Assembly: GCF_024213555.1 (NCBI RefSeq)
Contig: NZ_JANAVO010000001.1
Coordinates: forward strand, 2,418,001 to 2,482,000
From: Allokutzneria sp. A3M-2-11 16
GTDB taxonomy: Bacteria; Actinomycetota; Actinomycetes; Mycobacteriales; Pseudonocardiaceae
Direction: 5' to 3'
DNA length: 64,000 bases
Shown: positions 43,263 through 52,381 of the stretch, in pieces
Position numbering within the stretch: the first letter of the stretch is position 1
How the letters are laid out: each line of letters starts with the position of its first letter
The notes under the pieces: model-generated
What the model saw: the letters and a program-made list of their open reading frames with translations, nothing else
The model's database searches: none
Told to the model about the DNA's origin: nothing
Made by a program: the position numbers and the translations under genes

Positions 43263-44303
43263 CTACCGGGTCTTGGTGACCTTCAACAGGCCGCGCGGGC
43301 TGTCGGGGTCGCCGCCGCGCGCGAGCGCCAGCCCGAGCGCGAGCCGCTGCAACGGCAGGATCTCCAGCACGGGGGACAGCTCCTCCGGGCACATCGGCAC
43401 GCCGATCCGCAGCGCCGCCGCGACATCCGCGGACGCGGAGCCCACGGCGCACACGTCGGCACCGCGCGACCGCACGACCTCAAGGACCTCGCGCATCGCG
43501 TCGCCGCCCTTGCCCGCACTGGTCACCGCGAGCACGGCCGTCTCACCGTCCACCGCGGCGACAGGGCCGTGCAACAGGTCGGCGCCGCTGTAGGCGCGTG
43601 CGGCGAGGTAGCTGGTCTCCGCGAGCTTCAGCGCTGCCTCGGCCGCACTGGCGTAGGAGTAGCCGCGCCCCGTCGCGAGGATGCGCTCGACGAAGCGGTA
43701 GCGCTGCACAGCTTCGGCGACCGCACCCTCCGAACCGTCCAAAGCGGACTTCGCGAGCGCGCCGATGTCGAGCGCAGACTCCGCCTTGCCACCGCGGATC
43801 GCGTCGACCAGGAGGTACAGCGCCAGCAACGTGGTGCTGTAGGTCTTCGTCGCCGCGACCGCGAACTCCTTGCCCGCGCCCACGTCCACCGACAGCTCGG
43901 CGACCTGGTTCAGCGGCGAGTCGTCGGTGTTGGTCACCGCGACGGTGAGCGCGCCGCGGCGGCGGGCCGACTCGGTCACCTCGACCAGGTCGGGCGAACC
44001 GCCGCTCTGGCTGACCGTGATCAACAGGACGTCGGTGAGGTCCGGCTGCGCGCCGTAGAGCGTGGTGGTCGACGCCGATACCAGGCCCGCGGGCAGTTGC
44101 AGCAGCACCTCGATCAGGTACTTCGCGTACAGCGCGGCGTGATCGCTGGAGCCACGCGCGGCGAGCAGGACGAACCGCGGGGCGCGGCGCTTGATCTGCT
44201 CGGCGACCGCGGCGATCTCCGCGGCCCGGCGCACCAGGTTGTCGAACAGGACCGGTTGCTCGGCGATCTCCGCCGTCATGTGGCGGCCAGGCTGGCTGGT
44301 CAT
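43263..44303 (-). CDS. SIS-domain sugar isomerase (type II glucosamine-6-phosphate deaminase candidate)
   Basis: A 346-residue protein with two SIS domains (about 40-175 and 195-335) like the isomerase half of GlmS. Key segments are AARGSSDHAALYAKY, TVSQSGGSPDLVEVTESAR, TKTYSTTLLAL and ETSYLAARAYSGADLLHGP. With nagA and das genes around it, it most likely converts glucosamine-6-P to fructose-6-P and ammonia, replacing classical NagB, which is the gene at this position in Streptomyces coelicolor. ATG 44303 has GGAGG 7 nt upstream and overlaps the GH3 stop. A dre-like site lies 134 bp upstream. Confidence 0.85.
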   Translation of the reverse strand: MTSQPGRHMTAEIAEQPVLFDNLVRRAAEIAAVAEQIKRRAPRFVLLAARGSSDHAALYAKYLIEVLLQLPAGLVSASTTTLYGAQPDLTDVLLITVSQSGGSPDLVEVTESARRRGALTVAVTNTDDSPLNQVAELSVDVGAGKEFAVAATKTYSTTLLALYLLVDAIRGGKAESALDIGALAKSALDGSEGAVAEAVQRYRFVERILATGRGYSYASAAEAALKLAETSYLAARAYSGADLLHGPVAAVDGETAVLAVTSAGKGGDAMREVLEVVRSRGADVCAVGSASADVAAALRIGVPMCPEELSPVLEILPLQRLALGLALARGGDPDSPRGLLKVTKTR

Positions 44304-45727
44304 CGGCTGTCCTCCCACGCCGCGCGCGCGGCGAGCAGTTCGGCGGCGGCGCGCAGGCTGACGTACGAACCGCCGTGGGTGTCGATGCGGGCAGCGCTGC
44401 CCAGGTCGGGACCGGGAACGCCCGTTTCCACGTGCACCAGGTCTAGACCAATCTTAACCAATCCGAGCACGAGATCGCGAGCCTCAGGATGCCTGTGGGC
44501 GTCCCTGGTCACAACAACAACGGGCCGGTCGGACGACACCGGGGGAAGCTCACCGGAGGAACGGACGACCTCGGTGCCCGGGAGCAGTTCGGCGAGGTGC
44601 GGGCCGAGACCCCACGGCACGGGCCCGGCCGCGATCGTCGGAGCCACCTCCACGTCGATGACCAGCGGCGGAGCGGTCAGCGCCGGTGAGCCGGTCACCC
44701 GCAGCGCCCGCCGTGCGGCGCGCATGCCGAGCGCCGGGTCCCACGAACCGGACGGCGACACGGGGCCGCCGAGCGACCGCGCCCGCGAAGCCGCCGACAC
44801 CAGCCGTTCCTCCGGCAGGACGCCCGACCGAACCGCCTCCACCAGTGCCTCCGCGAGGTGGTCCACGACGTCGGAGTCGGCCAGCTCGCCGCCGACGCAC
44901 AGCAGATCGGCGCCAGCCAGCAGCGCCTGGATCGCGCCGTCGGCGATGTTCGCGACCGCACCCATCTCCAGCGCATCGGTGATCACCGCACCCGTGAAGC
45001 CGAGCTGGCCGCGCAGCACCTCGGTGAGCGCGTGCCGGTTCATCGTCGCGGGGGTGGGACCCCAGTCCGGCACGACGAGGTGACCGCTCATCACCGAGCG
45101 CACGCCCGCGTCGACCGCGGCGCGGAAGGGGACCAGCTCGGTGTCCCAGAGCTGCCGTTCCGTGCGCGGCAGCACCGGCAGTGTGTGATGAGAGTCCACA
45201 GTGGACGCTCCGTGACCGGGGAAGTGCTTGGCGCAGGCCGCGATTCCCGCGCTCTGCATCCCGGACACGTAGGCGGCGACGTGTGCCGCCGCCCGCCGCG
45301 GGTCGGAGCCGAACGCGCGCACTCCGATGATCGGATCGTCCGGCGTGAGCGTCAGGTCGGCGGACGGGGCGAGGTCCACGGTCACGCCGTACTCCGCCAG
45401 ACGAGCCCCCAACGAGGCCGCGACCGCCGAGGTCATCGCGACGTCGTCGGCGACCCCGAGCGCCAGGCTGCCCGGCACCAGTGATCCCGTTGCCGCGTCG
45501 AGGCGGGTGACGTCGCCGCCCTCCTCATCTATACCCACCACCACATCCGGTCGTTCCGCGCGCAGTGCCGCGGTCAGCGCGGCGACCTGCGAATCGTCGA
45601 CAACGTTGCGCGCGAACAACACCACGCCGCCCAGTCCCTCGGACACCCGCCGAAGCACCCAGTCCGGGGGAGTCGTGCCGAGGAAACCGGGCAGCAGCAC
45701 GGAATCCACGAGCCGCCGTAGCTCCAT
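44300..45727 (-). CDS. GH3 family beta-N-acetylhexosaminidase (NagZ/DasD-like)
   Basis: A 475-residue glycosidase without a signal peptide, so it acts inside the cell. The NagZ-type catalytic loop is KHFPGHGASTVDSHHTLP (167-184, with Asp178 and His180), and the nucleophile is Asp251 in FTGAVITDALEMGA. The C-terminal 130 residues exceed NagZ length, as in other actinomycetes. It probably splits imported chitobiose to GlcNAc. It follows the dasABC transporter as dasD does in Streptomyces. It could alternatively recycle muropeptides. Confidence 0.88.
   Translation of the reverse strand: MELRRLVDSVLLPGFLGTTPPDWVLRRVSEGLGGVVLFARNVVDDSQVAALTAALRAERPDVVVGIDEEGGDVTRLDAATGSLVPGSLALGVADDVAMTSAVAASLGARLAEYGVTVDLAPSADLTLTPDDPIIGVRAFGSDPRRAAAHVAAYVSGMQSAGIAACAKHFPGHGASTVDSHHTLPVLPRTERQLWDTELVPFRAAVDAGVRSVMSGHLVVPDWGPTPATMNRHALTEVLRGQLGFTGAVITDALEMGAVANIADGAIQALLAGADLLCVGGELADSDVVDHLAEALVEAVRSGVLPEERLVSAASRARSLGGPVSPSGSWDPALGMRAARRALRVTGSPALTAPPLVIDVEVAPTIAAGPVPWGLGPHLAELLPGTEVVRSSGELPPVSSDRPVVVVTRDAHRHPEARDLVLGLVKIGLDLVHVETGVPGPDLGSAARIDTHGGSYVSLRAAAELLAARAAWEDSR
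44437..44452 (-). promoter_or_regulatory. Intragenic dre-like DasR site
   Basis: CCAGGTCTAGACCAAT contains the perfect core GGTCTAGACC of the DasR consensus. It lies inside the 3' part of the GH3 gene, 134 bp upstream of the SIS gene start. It could control an internal promoter for the SIS gene or act as a roadblock. Confidence 0.65.
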
Positions 45728-45733
45728 AGTGGA

Positions 45734-46549
45734 CTATCCCTTCACGGCGCCGGCGGTCGTGCCGGCCACCAGGTTGCGCTGCACGATGAGGAAGAACGTC
45801 AGCACCGGGATGGCGAAGACCACCGAGGCCGCCATCGCGCCACCCCAGTCGGTGCCGAACGCCGTCTTGAAGGACGACAACCACACCGGCAACGTCTGGT
45901 TCGTCTTGTCCCGCATGAACACCAGCGCGTAGAGGAACTCGTTCCACGCGGTGACGAACGAGAACACCGAGGTCGACACCAGCGCCGGGCCCAGCAACGG
46001 CAGGGTGACCCGCCGGAACGCCTGCCACCGGCTGCACCCGTCCACCATCGCCGCTTCTTCGAGCTCGGCCGGAATGCCGTTCACGAAGCCGCGCAACGTC
46101 CAGATGGTGAACGGGAGCGTGGTCGCGAAGTACACCAACAGCAACGACGGCAAGGTGTTCAGCAGGTCCAGGTCTCGCATCATCAGGTACATCGGGATGA
46201 GCAGGGCCTCCAGGGGCGCCATCTGCGCGATGAGCACGAGGAGCAGGAAACCCTTGCGGCCGCGGAACTTCAGCCGGGACAGCGGGATCGCCGCGAGCAG
46301 TCCGGCGACCAACGCCAGCAGCACCGCGCCGATCGTCACCACCAGGCTGTTGGTCAGGAACGCGGAGAAGCCCGGCTTCGTGACAGCCGTGACGAAGTTG
46401 TCGAAGGTGAACTCGAACGGGACCAGGTCGTAGCGCGTGCTGAGCACCTGACCGCTCGGCTTGAACGCCGTCGAGAGCATCCAGTACGTCGGGAACGCGA
46501 ACACCGCGGCGATGAGCAAAGCCAACGCCGACAAGGAGAATCGCTTCAC
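45734..46549 (-). CDS. dasC: Chitobiose/GlcNAc ABC importer permease (DasC)
   Basis: A 271-residue MalG-type permease with six helices. The EAA loop is EEAAMVDGCSRWQAFRRVTL. It is the second membrane subunit of the importer whose binding protein is encoded at 47519. GTG 46549 overlaps the stop of the first permease (GTGA). The GH3 gene begins 6 bp after its stop. As in Streptomyces no ATPase is in the operon, so a shared MsiK-type ATPase is expected elsewhere. The das name rests on synteny with dasR and dre sites. Confidence 0.88.
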   Translation of the reverse strand: MKRFSLSALALLIAAVFAFPTYWMLSTAFKPSGQVLSTRYDLVPFEFTFDNFVTAVTKPGFSAFLTNSLVVTIGAVLLALVAGLLAAIPLSRLKFRGRKGFLLLVLIAQMAPLEALLIPMYLMMRDLDLLNTLPSLLLVYFATTLPFTIWTLRGFVNGIPAELEEAAMVDGCSRWQAFRRVTLPLLGPALVSTSVFSFVTAWNEFLYALVFMRDKTNQTLPVWLSSFKTAFGTDWGGAMAASVVFAIPVLTFFLIVQRNLVAGTTAGAVKG

Positions 46550-47511
46550 AGTTCCTCCCTGCCGGAGCGGAGCAGCATGCGCAGGTACTGCGCGGTGAAC
46601 ACTACGAGCACCAGTGTCATCACCACGGCGACCGCAGCCGCGACGCCGAAGTGGCTGCTCGCAATGCCTTTCAGGTACTGCAACACCGGCAGCGTGGTGC
46701 TCCCGCCGTCCGGGCCGCCCTCGCGGATCGCCCACACCTGCGCGAAGACCTTGAAGTCCCACAACACCGACAGGAACGTCGACATCGTCACCAGCGGCGC
46801 GATCGACGGCCAGGTCACCGCGCGGAAGGTCTGCGTCCCGCTCGCGCCGTCCATGCCCGCCGCCTCGTACAGGTCACGTGGCACGGCCAAGAGCCCGGCG
46901 TAGAGGGTGAACGCGATGAACGGCACCGCCTGCCAGACGATCAGCAGCCCGATCACCACCAGCGTCGAGGCCCCGGTGGAGAACCACGAGTGCCCGGCGA
47001 AGGACTCGAAACCCAGCAGCACCAACGTCTTGTTCAGAATCCCGTACTGCTGGTCGAAGATCCACTGGAACACGGTGGTCGCCGCCAGGATCGGCACGGC
47101 CCACGCCAGCACGAGCGCGATCTGCAGGACGATCCGCACCTTCGGGCCGATGTGCCGCATCAGCACGGCGATGCCCAGTCCGGCCAGCACTGTCCCCGCG
47201 ACACAGCCCGCGGTGAACAGCACCGTCCGCAGCGTGATGCTCCAGAACTCGGGATCGGCGAGGACTTCGGCGTAGTTGTCGAAGCCCGTCCAGACCACCT
47301 CGCCGCGCACGAGCTCGCCGAGGTCGAGCTTGCGGAAGCTGATCAGGACCACCTGCAACGCCGGCCAGCCCAGCATCACCAGCAGCGCGAGCACCGCTGG
47401 GGCCAGCAGCAGGTACGGCAGGGCGCGCTCCCCGAAGGGGCGCCTGCGCACGGCGGAAGGCGCCGGGGGAACGGGTCCCACCGGCGCCACCGCGTCAACC
47501 GTCGCGGTCAC
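46546..47511 (-). CDS. dasB: Chitobiose/GlcNAc ABC importer permease (DasB)
   Basis: A 321-residue MalF-type permease with six helices after a Pro/Ala-rich N-terminus. The EAA loop is YEAAGMDGASGTQTFRAVTW. GTG 47511 lies 7 bp downstream of the binding-protein stop, and its stop overlaps the next permease start. It pairs with DasC to form the translocation channel for N,N'-diacetylchitobiose; substrate by synteny. Confidence 0.88.
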   Translation of the reverse strand: MTATVDAVAPVGPVPPAPSAVRRRPFGERALPYLLLAPAVLALLVMLGWPALQVVLISFRKLDLGELVRGEVVWTGFDNYAEVLADPEFWSITLRTVLFTAGCVAGTVLAGLGIAVLMRHIGPKVRIVLQIALVLAWAVPILAATTVFQWIFDQQYGILNKTLVLLGFESFAGHSWFSTGASTLVVIGLLIVWQAVPFIAFTLYAGLLAVPRDLYEAAGMDGASGTQTFRAVTWPSIAPLVTMSTFLSVLWDFKVFAQVWAIREGGPDGGSTTLPVLQYLKGIASSHFGVAAAVAVVMTLVLVVFTAQYLRMLLRSGREEL

Positions 47512-47518
47512 GGTTGGT

Positions 47519-48778
47519 TCAGCCGAGCAGGCCGTTGAGCTTGGCCGCCGCGTCCGCCGTCGCCTTCGTCGCGTCCTTGGCGCCGGTGAGGTACGCGGTC
47601 AGCATGTCCTTCAACGGGTTCTGGCCCTCTTCGACCGTGCCCCACTTGGGGCTGGCCGGGACCGCCCTGCCGTTGCGCGAGCCCTTGGCCATGGCCGCGC
47701 CGAACGGGCTGGCCTCCAGTTCGCCGGTGTCCTTGGAGGTGCCGGGCACCATGCCGGACTTGGCCAGCTGCGACTGGTACTTCGCGCTGGTCATCAGCTT
47801 CAGGTAGTCCTTGGCCAGCGCCGCGTTCTTGCTGCCGGCGGGGATGGCCAGGTTCGAGCCGCCCTGGAAGACCGGGGCGTTTGTGCCCGCGTTCTTCGAC
47901 GGGATCGGGAAAGCGGCCGACTTGGCCTTGATCGACGGATCGGTCTTGGCCGCGGTGTCGACCTCCCACGGCAGGCCGATGATCATGCCGACCTTGCCCT
48001 GGCCGTAGACGCCCGCCTGCTCCGGCTTCTGCTCGTCGGCGTCCTTGGGCGCCTTCGTGCCGGAGACCTCGACCAGCTGCTTGTAGAACTCCAGGGCCGA
48101 CTTCACCTGCGCGGTCTCCAGGGTGGCGGTGAACTTCTCGCCCTCCTGCTTGGCGATGTCACCGCCCTCGTCCCAGATGAACGACAGCAGCGAGTACCAG
48201 TTCTGGCCCGCCAGGTACAGCGGCTGGAACTCGGGGTCGGAAGCGTTGGCCGCCTTGAGCTTGCGGATCGCCTCCAGCCACTCCGCGCGCGAGGTCGGCT
48301 CCTTGATGCCCGCCTTGTCGAAGAGGTCCTTGCGGTAGATCACCGAGCGGTTGGCCGCGTAGAACGGCACGCCGTACTGCTTGCCCTGCCACGCGCCGGA
48401 CTGCTTCAGGCCCTCCAGCCACTGGCTGCCCGCAAGCTCGCTCGCGTCCGCCGTCAGGTCGGTGAGCACGCGCTCCTTGGCGAACTTCGGGTTCTGCGTG
48501 TTGCCCAGCTCGACCACGTCCGGCGGCTGGTTGCCCGCCAGCGCGGTGGTCAGCTTGTCCTGGATTCCGGTCCACTGCTGGATCTCGTACTTGACCTTGA
48601 CCCCGGGGTGCTTGTCCTCGAACTCCTTGTGCAGCTCGTCGGTCAGCGACGTCGGCGCCGACCCGTTCATCAGCCACACGGTGAGCTCGCCGGAGCCCGC
48701 CGCCGTCCCGCCGCCGCAGCCGGTGGCCAGTAACGCCACCGCCGCGGCGCCTGTCGCCGCCCTTGCCCAAGCCTTCAC
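47519..48778 (-). CDS. dasA: Chitobiose-binding lipoprotein (DasA-like)
   Basis: A 419-residue family-1 sugar-binding lipoprotein. The signal peptide ends in the lipobox LLATGC with Cys21. Typical segments are ELTVWLMNGSAP, NQPPDVVELGNTQ, YGVPFYAANRSVIYRKDLF and GGSNLAIPAGSKN. In Streptomyces DasA binds N,N'-diacetylchitobiose. GTG 48778 begins VKAWARAA with AAGGGCGG upstream. The 297-bp divergent region to dasR holds two dre palindromes, so the operon should be induced when glucosamine-6-P releases DasR. Confidence 0.9.
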   Translation of the reverse strand: MKAWARAATGAAAVALLATGCGGGTAAGSGELTVWLMNGSAPTSLTDELHKEFEDKHPGVKVKYEIQQWTGIQDKLTTALAGNQPPDVVELGNTQNPKFAKERVLTDLTADASELAGSQWLEGLKQSGAWQGKQYGVPFYAANRSVIYRKDLFDKAGIKEPTSRAEWLEAIRKLKAANASDPEFQPLYLAGQNWYSLLSFIWDEGGDIAKQEGEKFTATLETAQVKSALEFYKQLVEVSGTKAPKDADEQKPEQAGVYGQGKVGMIIGLPWEVDTAAKTDPSIKAKSAAFPIPSKNAGTNAPVFQGGSNLAIPAGSKNAALAKDYLKLMTSAKYQSQLAKSGMVPGTSKDTGELEASPFGAAMAKGSRNGRAVPASPKWGTVEEGQNPLKDMLTAYLTGAKDATKATADAAAKLNGLLG

Positions 48779-48909
48779 TGATTGCCGCCCTTCACAACGG
48801 CCCGGCGCCTGAGTGCACGCGCGACGAAACCGGCCTGGGACTGTCTCGCCACAGTCCCGCTGCCCCGACGGCCGCCCCGTTGCGCCTGATCAGTGGCCAG
48901 GCGAACATA

Positions 48910-48961
48910 AGTGGTGTAGACCAATGCGTGCAGAGTGGTCCGGACCACTCCGCACTGTCAA
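48910..48961. promoter_or_regulatory. Two dre operators in the dasA-dasR divergent region
   Basis: AGTGGTGTAGACCAAT (48910-48925) and AGTGGTCCGGACCACT (48934-48949, a perfect 16-bp palindrome) are centred 24 bp apart. A perfect TTGACA on the minus strand (48961-48956) borders the second site and could be the dasA -35 element. Both match the DasR consensus and suggest control of dasABC and autoregulation of dasR. The remaining bases 48779-48909 and 48962-49075 show no other clear feature. Confidence 0.88.
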
Positions 48962-49075
48962 GGCAGTTGCCAAGACGTTGTAAAGCCGCGTTCGGGGCCA
49001 CCTACGACGGCTCCGGCGCTGCTTAGGGCATGCTTGACAAGACCGGACAGTCCGCGGGGAAGGAGTGCAGACGCC

Positions 49076-49831
49076 ATGCTCGACGCGACGCCGTCGGAGG
49101 CCGGGGTCAACCCCCGGACCCAGCGCGAGCCGAAGTACTGGGGGCTCAAGCGCCACCTGCTCGACCTGTTGCGCTCCATGCCGCCCGGCTCGCCGATCCC
49201 CACCGAGCGCTCCCTCGCCTCCGACTTCGACGTCTCCCGCACCACGGTCCGGCAGGCGCTGGCCGAGCTGACCGTCGAGGGCAGGCTGCTGCGCGTGCAG
49301 GGCAAGGGCACCTTCGCCGCCGCGCCCAAGGTGGCGCAACGGTTGCAGCTGTCCTCCTACACCGAGGACATGCGCGCCCAGGGCCGCCAGCCCACCTCGC
49401 GGCTGCTGGAGTCCAGCGAGCAGCCCGCCGAGGCCGAGCTGGCCCGCTACCTCGGGGTCCGGCCGGGCGCGAAGGTGTTGCGGCTGCGGCGCCTGCGGCT
49501 GGCCGACGGCGAGCCGATGGCGATCGAGACGACCCATCTCGCGCTGGGCCGCTTCCGCGGGCTGAGGCGCTACATCGGCGTCGGCGGCTCGCTCTACCAG
49601 GTGCTGCGCGAGCGCTTCGGCGTGGAGATGGCGCACGCCGACGAGACCATCGAGACCGCGCTCGCCACCCCGGAGGAGGCCGAGCTGCTCGGCTCGGACA
49701 TCGGCCTGCCGATGCTGCTGCTGTCCCGGCACTCCTTCGACACCGAGGGCAACCCGGTGGAGTGGGTGCGCTCGATCTACCGCGGCGACCGCTACAAGTT
49801 CGTCGCCCGGCTGAACCCGCCCCAGGGATGA
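49076..49831 (+). CDS. dasR: DasR, GntR/HutC-family master regulator of GlcNAc use
   Basis: A 251-residue regulator. The N-terminal winged helix has [18 protein letters not shown] and [20 protein letters not shown]; the C-terminal UTRA domain carries [35 protein letters not shown] and [20 protein letters not shown], nearly identical to Streptomyces DasR. It senses glucosamine-6-P and controls amino-sugar use, chitinases and often antibiotics and development. ATG 49076 has AAGGAG 10 nt upstream. It is divergent from dasA and overlaps the MFS start (ATGA). Confidence 0.95.
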   Translation: MLDATPSEAGVNPRTQREPKYWGLKRHLLDLLRSMPPGSPIPTERSLASDFDVSRTTVRQALAELTVEGRLLRVQGKGTFAAAPKVAQRLQLSSYTEDMRAQGRQPTSRLLESSEQPAEAELARYLGVRPGAKVLRLRRLRLADGEPMAIETTHLALGRFRGLRRYIGVGGSLYQVLRERFGVEMAHADETIETALATPEEAELLGSDIGLPMLLLSRHSFDTEGNPVEWVRSIYRGDRYKFVARLNPPQG

Positions 49832-51318
49832 GCACGGTCGTCTGGGGGACACCCCAGGCCAGGGCCGTGCTGGCGACGACCATCCTCGGCTCCGGCATGG
49901 CGATGCTGGACGGCACGATCATCAACGTGGCGCTGCCCGCGATCGGTGACGAACTGGGCGCGTCGGTCGCCGGGTTGCAGTGGATCCTCGACGGCTACCT
50001 GCTGTCGCTGGCCGCGCTGATCCTGGTCGCGGGTTCGCTCGGCGACATCTTCGGCCGCAGGCGGATGTTCGTCATCGGCACGGTGTGGTTCGGCCTCGCC
50101 TCGCTGCTCTGCGGGGTCGCGCAGACCATGACCCTGCTCGTCGTCGCGCGGGTGTTGCAGGGCGTCGGCGGAGCGCTGCTGGCGCCTGGCGCGCTGGCGA
50201 TCCTCCAGTCGGCGTTCCAGCGCGATCAGCGCGCGCGGGCGATCGGTGCCTGGTCCGGGCTCTCCGGCGTGGCGACGGCCATCGGCCCGCTGGTCGGCGG
50301 GCTGCTGATCCAGGCGGGCTCGTGGCGGCTGGCGTTCCTGATCAACCTGCCGGTGGCCGCGGCGTGCGTGTGGATGGCGCTGCGGCACGTCCCGGAGTCC
50401 AGTGATCCCGATGCCGCCCGCCGTCCCGACGTGCTCTCCGCCGTGGTCGGAGCGCTCGGGCTGGCCGGGGTGACGGCCGCGCTGGTCGAGGCTCCGGGGC
50501 TGGGCGTGACGCATCCCCTCGTGCTCGTCGGCGGCATCGGCGGGCTGGCGGCGATGATCGCTTTCGGTGTGTTGCAGACCCGCCGACGCGTGCCGCTCGT
50601 GCCGCCCTCGCTGTTCGCCAGCAGGACTTTCGTGCTGTCCAACGCGCTGACCCTGGTGGTCTACGCGGCGCTCGGTTCGATCATGGTGCTGCTGGTGTTG
50701 CAGCTCCAGGTCTCGCTCGGCTACTCGCCGACCGCGGCCGGGCTGGCCAGCCTGCCGATCACCGTGCTGATGCTCGTCCTGTCGGCCCGGTCCGGGAAGC
50801 TCGCCCAACGCGTCGGCCCCCGGCTCCAGCTCGTGGCCGGACCGCTGTTGATCACGACGGGCATCCTGATGTTGACCCTCGTGGTGCCGGGCGCGAACTA
50901 CCTGACCGGAGTGCTGCCCGGCCTGGTGGTGTTCGGGCTCGGCCTCGCCGCGATGGTCGCGCCGGTCACCGCGACCGTGCTCGCCGCGGCTCCGGACCGG
51001 TTCGCGGGCGTCGCGTCCGGGGTGAACAACGCCGTGGCGCGGACCGGCACGCTGCTCGCCGTCGCCGTGCTGCCCGCGGCGGTGGGGCTGACCGGCGACG
51101 CCTACACCGATCCGGCCGCGATGACGGCCGCGTGGCGGGTCGCGCTCCTGGTGTGCGCGGTGCTCACGGCGCTCGGCGGAGTGATCGCGCTGGGCATCGA
51201 CAACTCCGTGCTCAAGGAGGAGGAGCCGGTCGGCGCGACCCGGCCCCCGGAGTGCATGTCCTGCCCGGTCTCCGCTCCGCCCACGCACATCCGCGCCGCT
51301 GTGAACAGAGTGGATTGA
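49828..51318 (+). CDS. MFS multidrug-type exporter, DHA2 family
   Basis: A 496-residue membrane protein with 14 predicted helices, of the EmrB/QacA type. Motifs include [19 protein letters not shown] (helix 1), [12 protein letters not shown] (motif A) and [19 protein letters not shown] (motif C-like). It should exchange protons for drugs or metabolites across the cytoplasmic membrane. It is translationally coupled to dasR, which puts an efflux pump under the same autoregulated promoter. Its substrate is unknown. It ends 15 bp before the 3' end of an opposing gene. Confidence 0.9.
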   Translation: MSTVVWGTPQARAVLATTILGSGMAMLDGTIINVALPAIGDELGASVAGLQWILDGYLLSLAALILVAGSLGDIFGRRRMFVIGTVWFGLASLLCGVAQTMTLLVVARVLQGVGGALLAPGALAILQSAFQRDQRARAIGAWSGLSGVATAIGPLVGGLLIQAGSWRLAFLINLPVAAACVWMALRHVPESSDPDAARRPDVLSAVVGALGLAGVTAALVEAPGLGVTHPLVLVGGIGGLAAMIAFGVLQTRRRVPLVPPSLFASRTFVLSNALTLVVYAALGSIMVLLVLQLQVSLGYSPTAAGLASLPITVLMLVLSARSGKLAQRVGPRLQLVAGPLLITTGILMLTLVVPGANYLTGVLPGLVVFGLGLAAMVAPVTATVLAAAPDRFAGVASGVNNAVARTGTLLAVAVLPAAVGLTGDAYTDPAAMTAAWRVALLVCAVLTALGGVIALGIDNSVLKEEEPVGATRPPECMSCPVSAPPTHIRAAVNRVD

Positions 51319-51333
51319 CGGTCACTGGGCCGG

Positions 51334-52284
51334 TCAGACCAGCTTCGCGAAGAGCTCGGCGTCCATGTTGCCGCCGCTGACCACGACGACGGTCCGGCCG
51401 CGCGGCAGCTCGTCGGCGTGGTTGAGGTAGGCCGCCATGGGGACCGCGCCGCTGGGTTCGGCGACGAGCCGGGCGTTGTGCGCGAGCCAGCCGACCGCCG
51501 AGGTGATCTCGTCCTCGGTCACCGTCACGATGTCGTCGACGCGGGCGCGCAGGTGGGCCAACGTCAGCTCGGAGAGGTAGCTGCGCAGGCCGTCCGCGAT
51601 CGTGCGCCCGCGCTGTTCGGCGCTCCACCGGTCCAGGACGCCGGAGCGGTAGCTGGCCTGCGCGTCGGCGGCCAGTTCGGGCTCGACGCCGACCACCTTC
51701 GCGGCCGGGCAGAGCGCCTTGATCGCGGTCGCCACCCCGGAGAGCAGGCCGCCACCGCTGACCGGGACGAGGACCAGCTCGACCTCGGGCAGGTCCTCGG
51801 CGATCTCCAGGCCCGCGGTGCCCTGGCCCGCGATCACGTGCGGGTGGTCGTACGGCGGGATCATCGGCAGGCCGCGCTCGCGCGAGATCGCCTCGGCGGT
51901 CTCCTGGCGCACCGCCAGCTCGCACTGCACGATCTCCGCGCCGTGCCGCCGGGCCGCGTCGATCTTCGTTTGCGGTGTGCCGTAAGGGACGACGACCACC
52001 GCCGGCACGCCGGTCACCTTCGCCGCGTAGGCGAGCGCTTGCGCGTGGTTACCGCTGGAGTGCGTCACCACCCCGCGCTCCCGCTCCTCCTTCGTCAAAC
52101 GCAGCAAGGCGTTCGTCGCTCCGCGGATCTTGAACGCGCCGGTCGGCTGCAAGCTCTCCGGCTTGATCCACAGTGGACGGTCGGAATCGCCCGCCAGGCA
52201 GGGCAGCAGCGGCGTGCGCACCGCGGTACCGCGCAGGAGCTCCGCCGCGGAGCGGACATCGTCGATCGTGATCAGCTCGGGCAT
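51334..52284 (-). CDS. Threonine dehydratase-like PLP enzyme
   Basis: A 316-residue fold-type II PLP enzyme. The lysine that binds PLP is Lys52 in QPTGAFKIRGATNAL; SSGNHAQALAYAAKV holds the carboxylate-binding loop, and VPVSGGGLLSG binds the PLP phosphate. There is no C-terminal ACT domain, so it is the catabolic-type enzyme or a serine/threonine or 3-hydroxyaspartate dehydratase or serine racemase relative. The ATG at 52284 lacks a good ribosome site. It converges with the MFS gene and is divergent from the next gene. Confidence 0.87.
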   Translation of the reverse strand: MPELITIDDVRSAAELLRGTAVRTPLLPCLAGDSDRPLWIKPESLQPTGAFKIRGATNALLRLTKEERERGVVTHSSGNHAQALAYAAKVTGVPAVVVVPYGTPQTKIDAARRHGAEIVQCELAVRQETAEAISRERGLPMIPPYDHPHVIAGQGTAGLEIAEDLPEVELVLVPVSGGGLLSGVATAIKALCPAAKVVGVEPELAADAQASYRSGVLDRWSAEQRGRTIADGLRSYLSELTLAHLRARVDDIVTVTEDEITSAVGWLAHNARLVAEPSGAVPMAAYLNHADELPRGRTVVVVSGGNMDAELFAKLV

Positions 52285-52381
52285 ACCGACATTCTGCCCG
52301 CCCATGGTGTCAGCGCTCACGTGCCGACAACCGTTCCCTCCCCGTCCCCGTCCACCTAGACGGGAGGTTGACGAAACAGCG

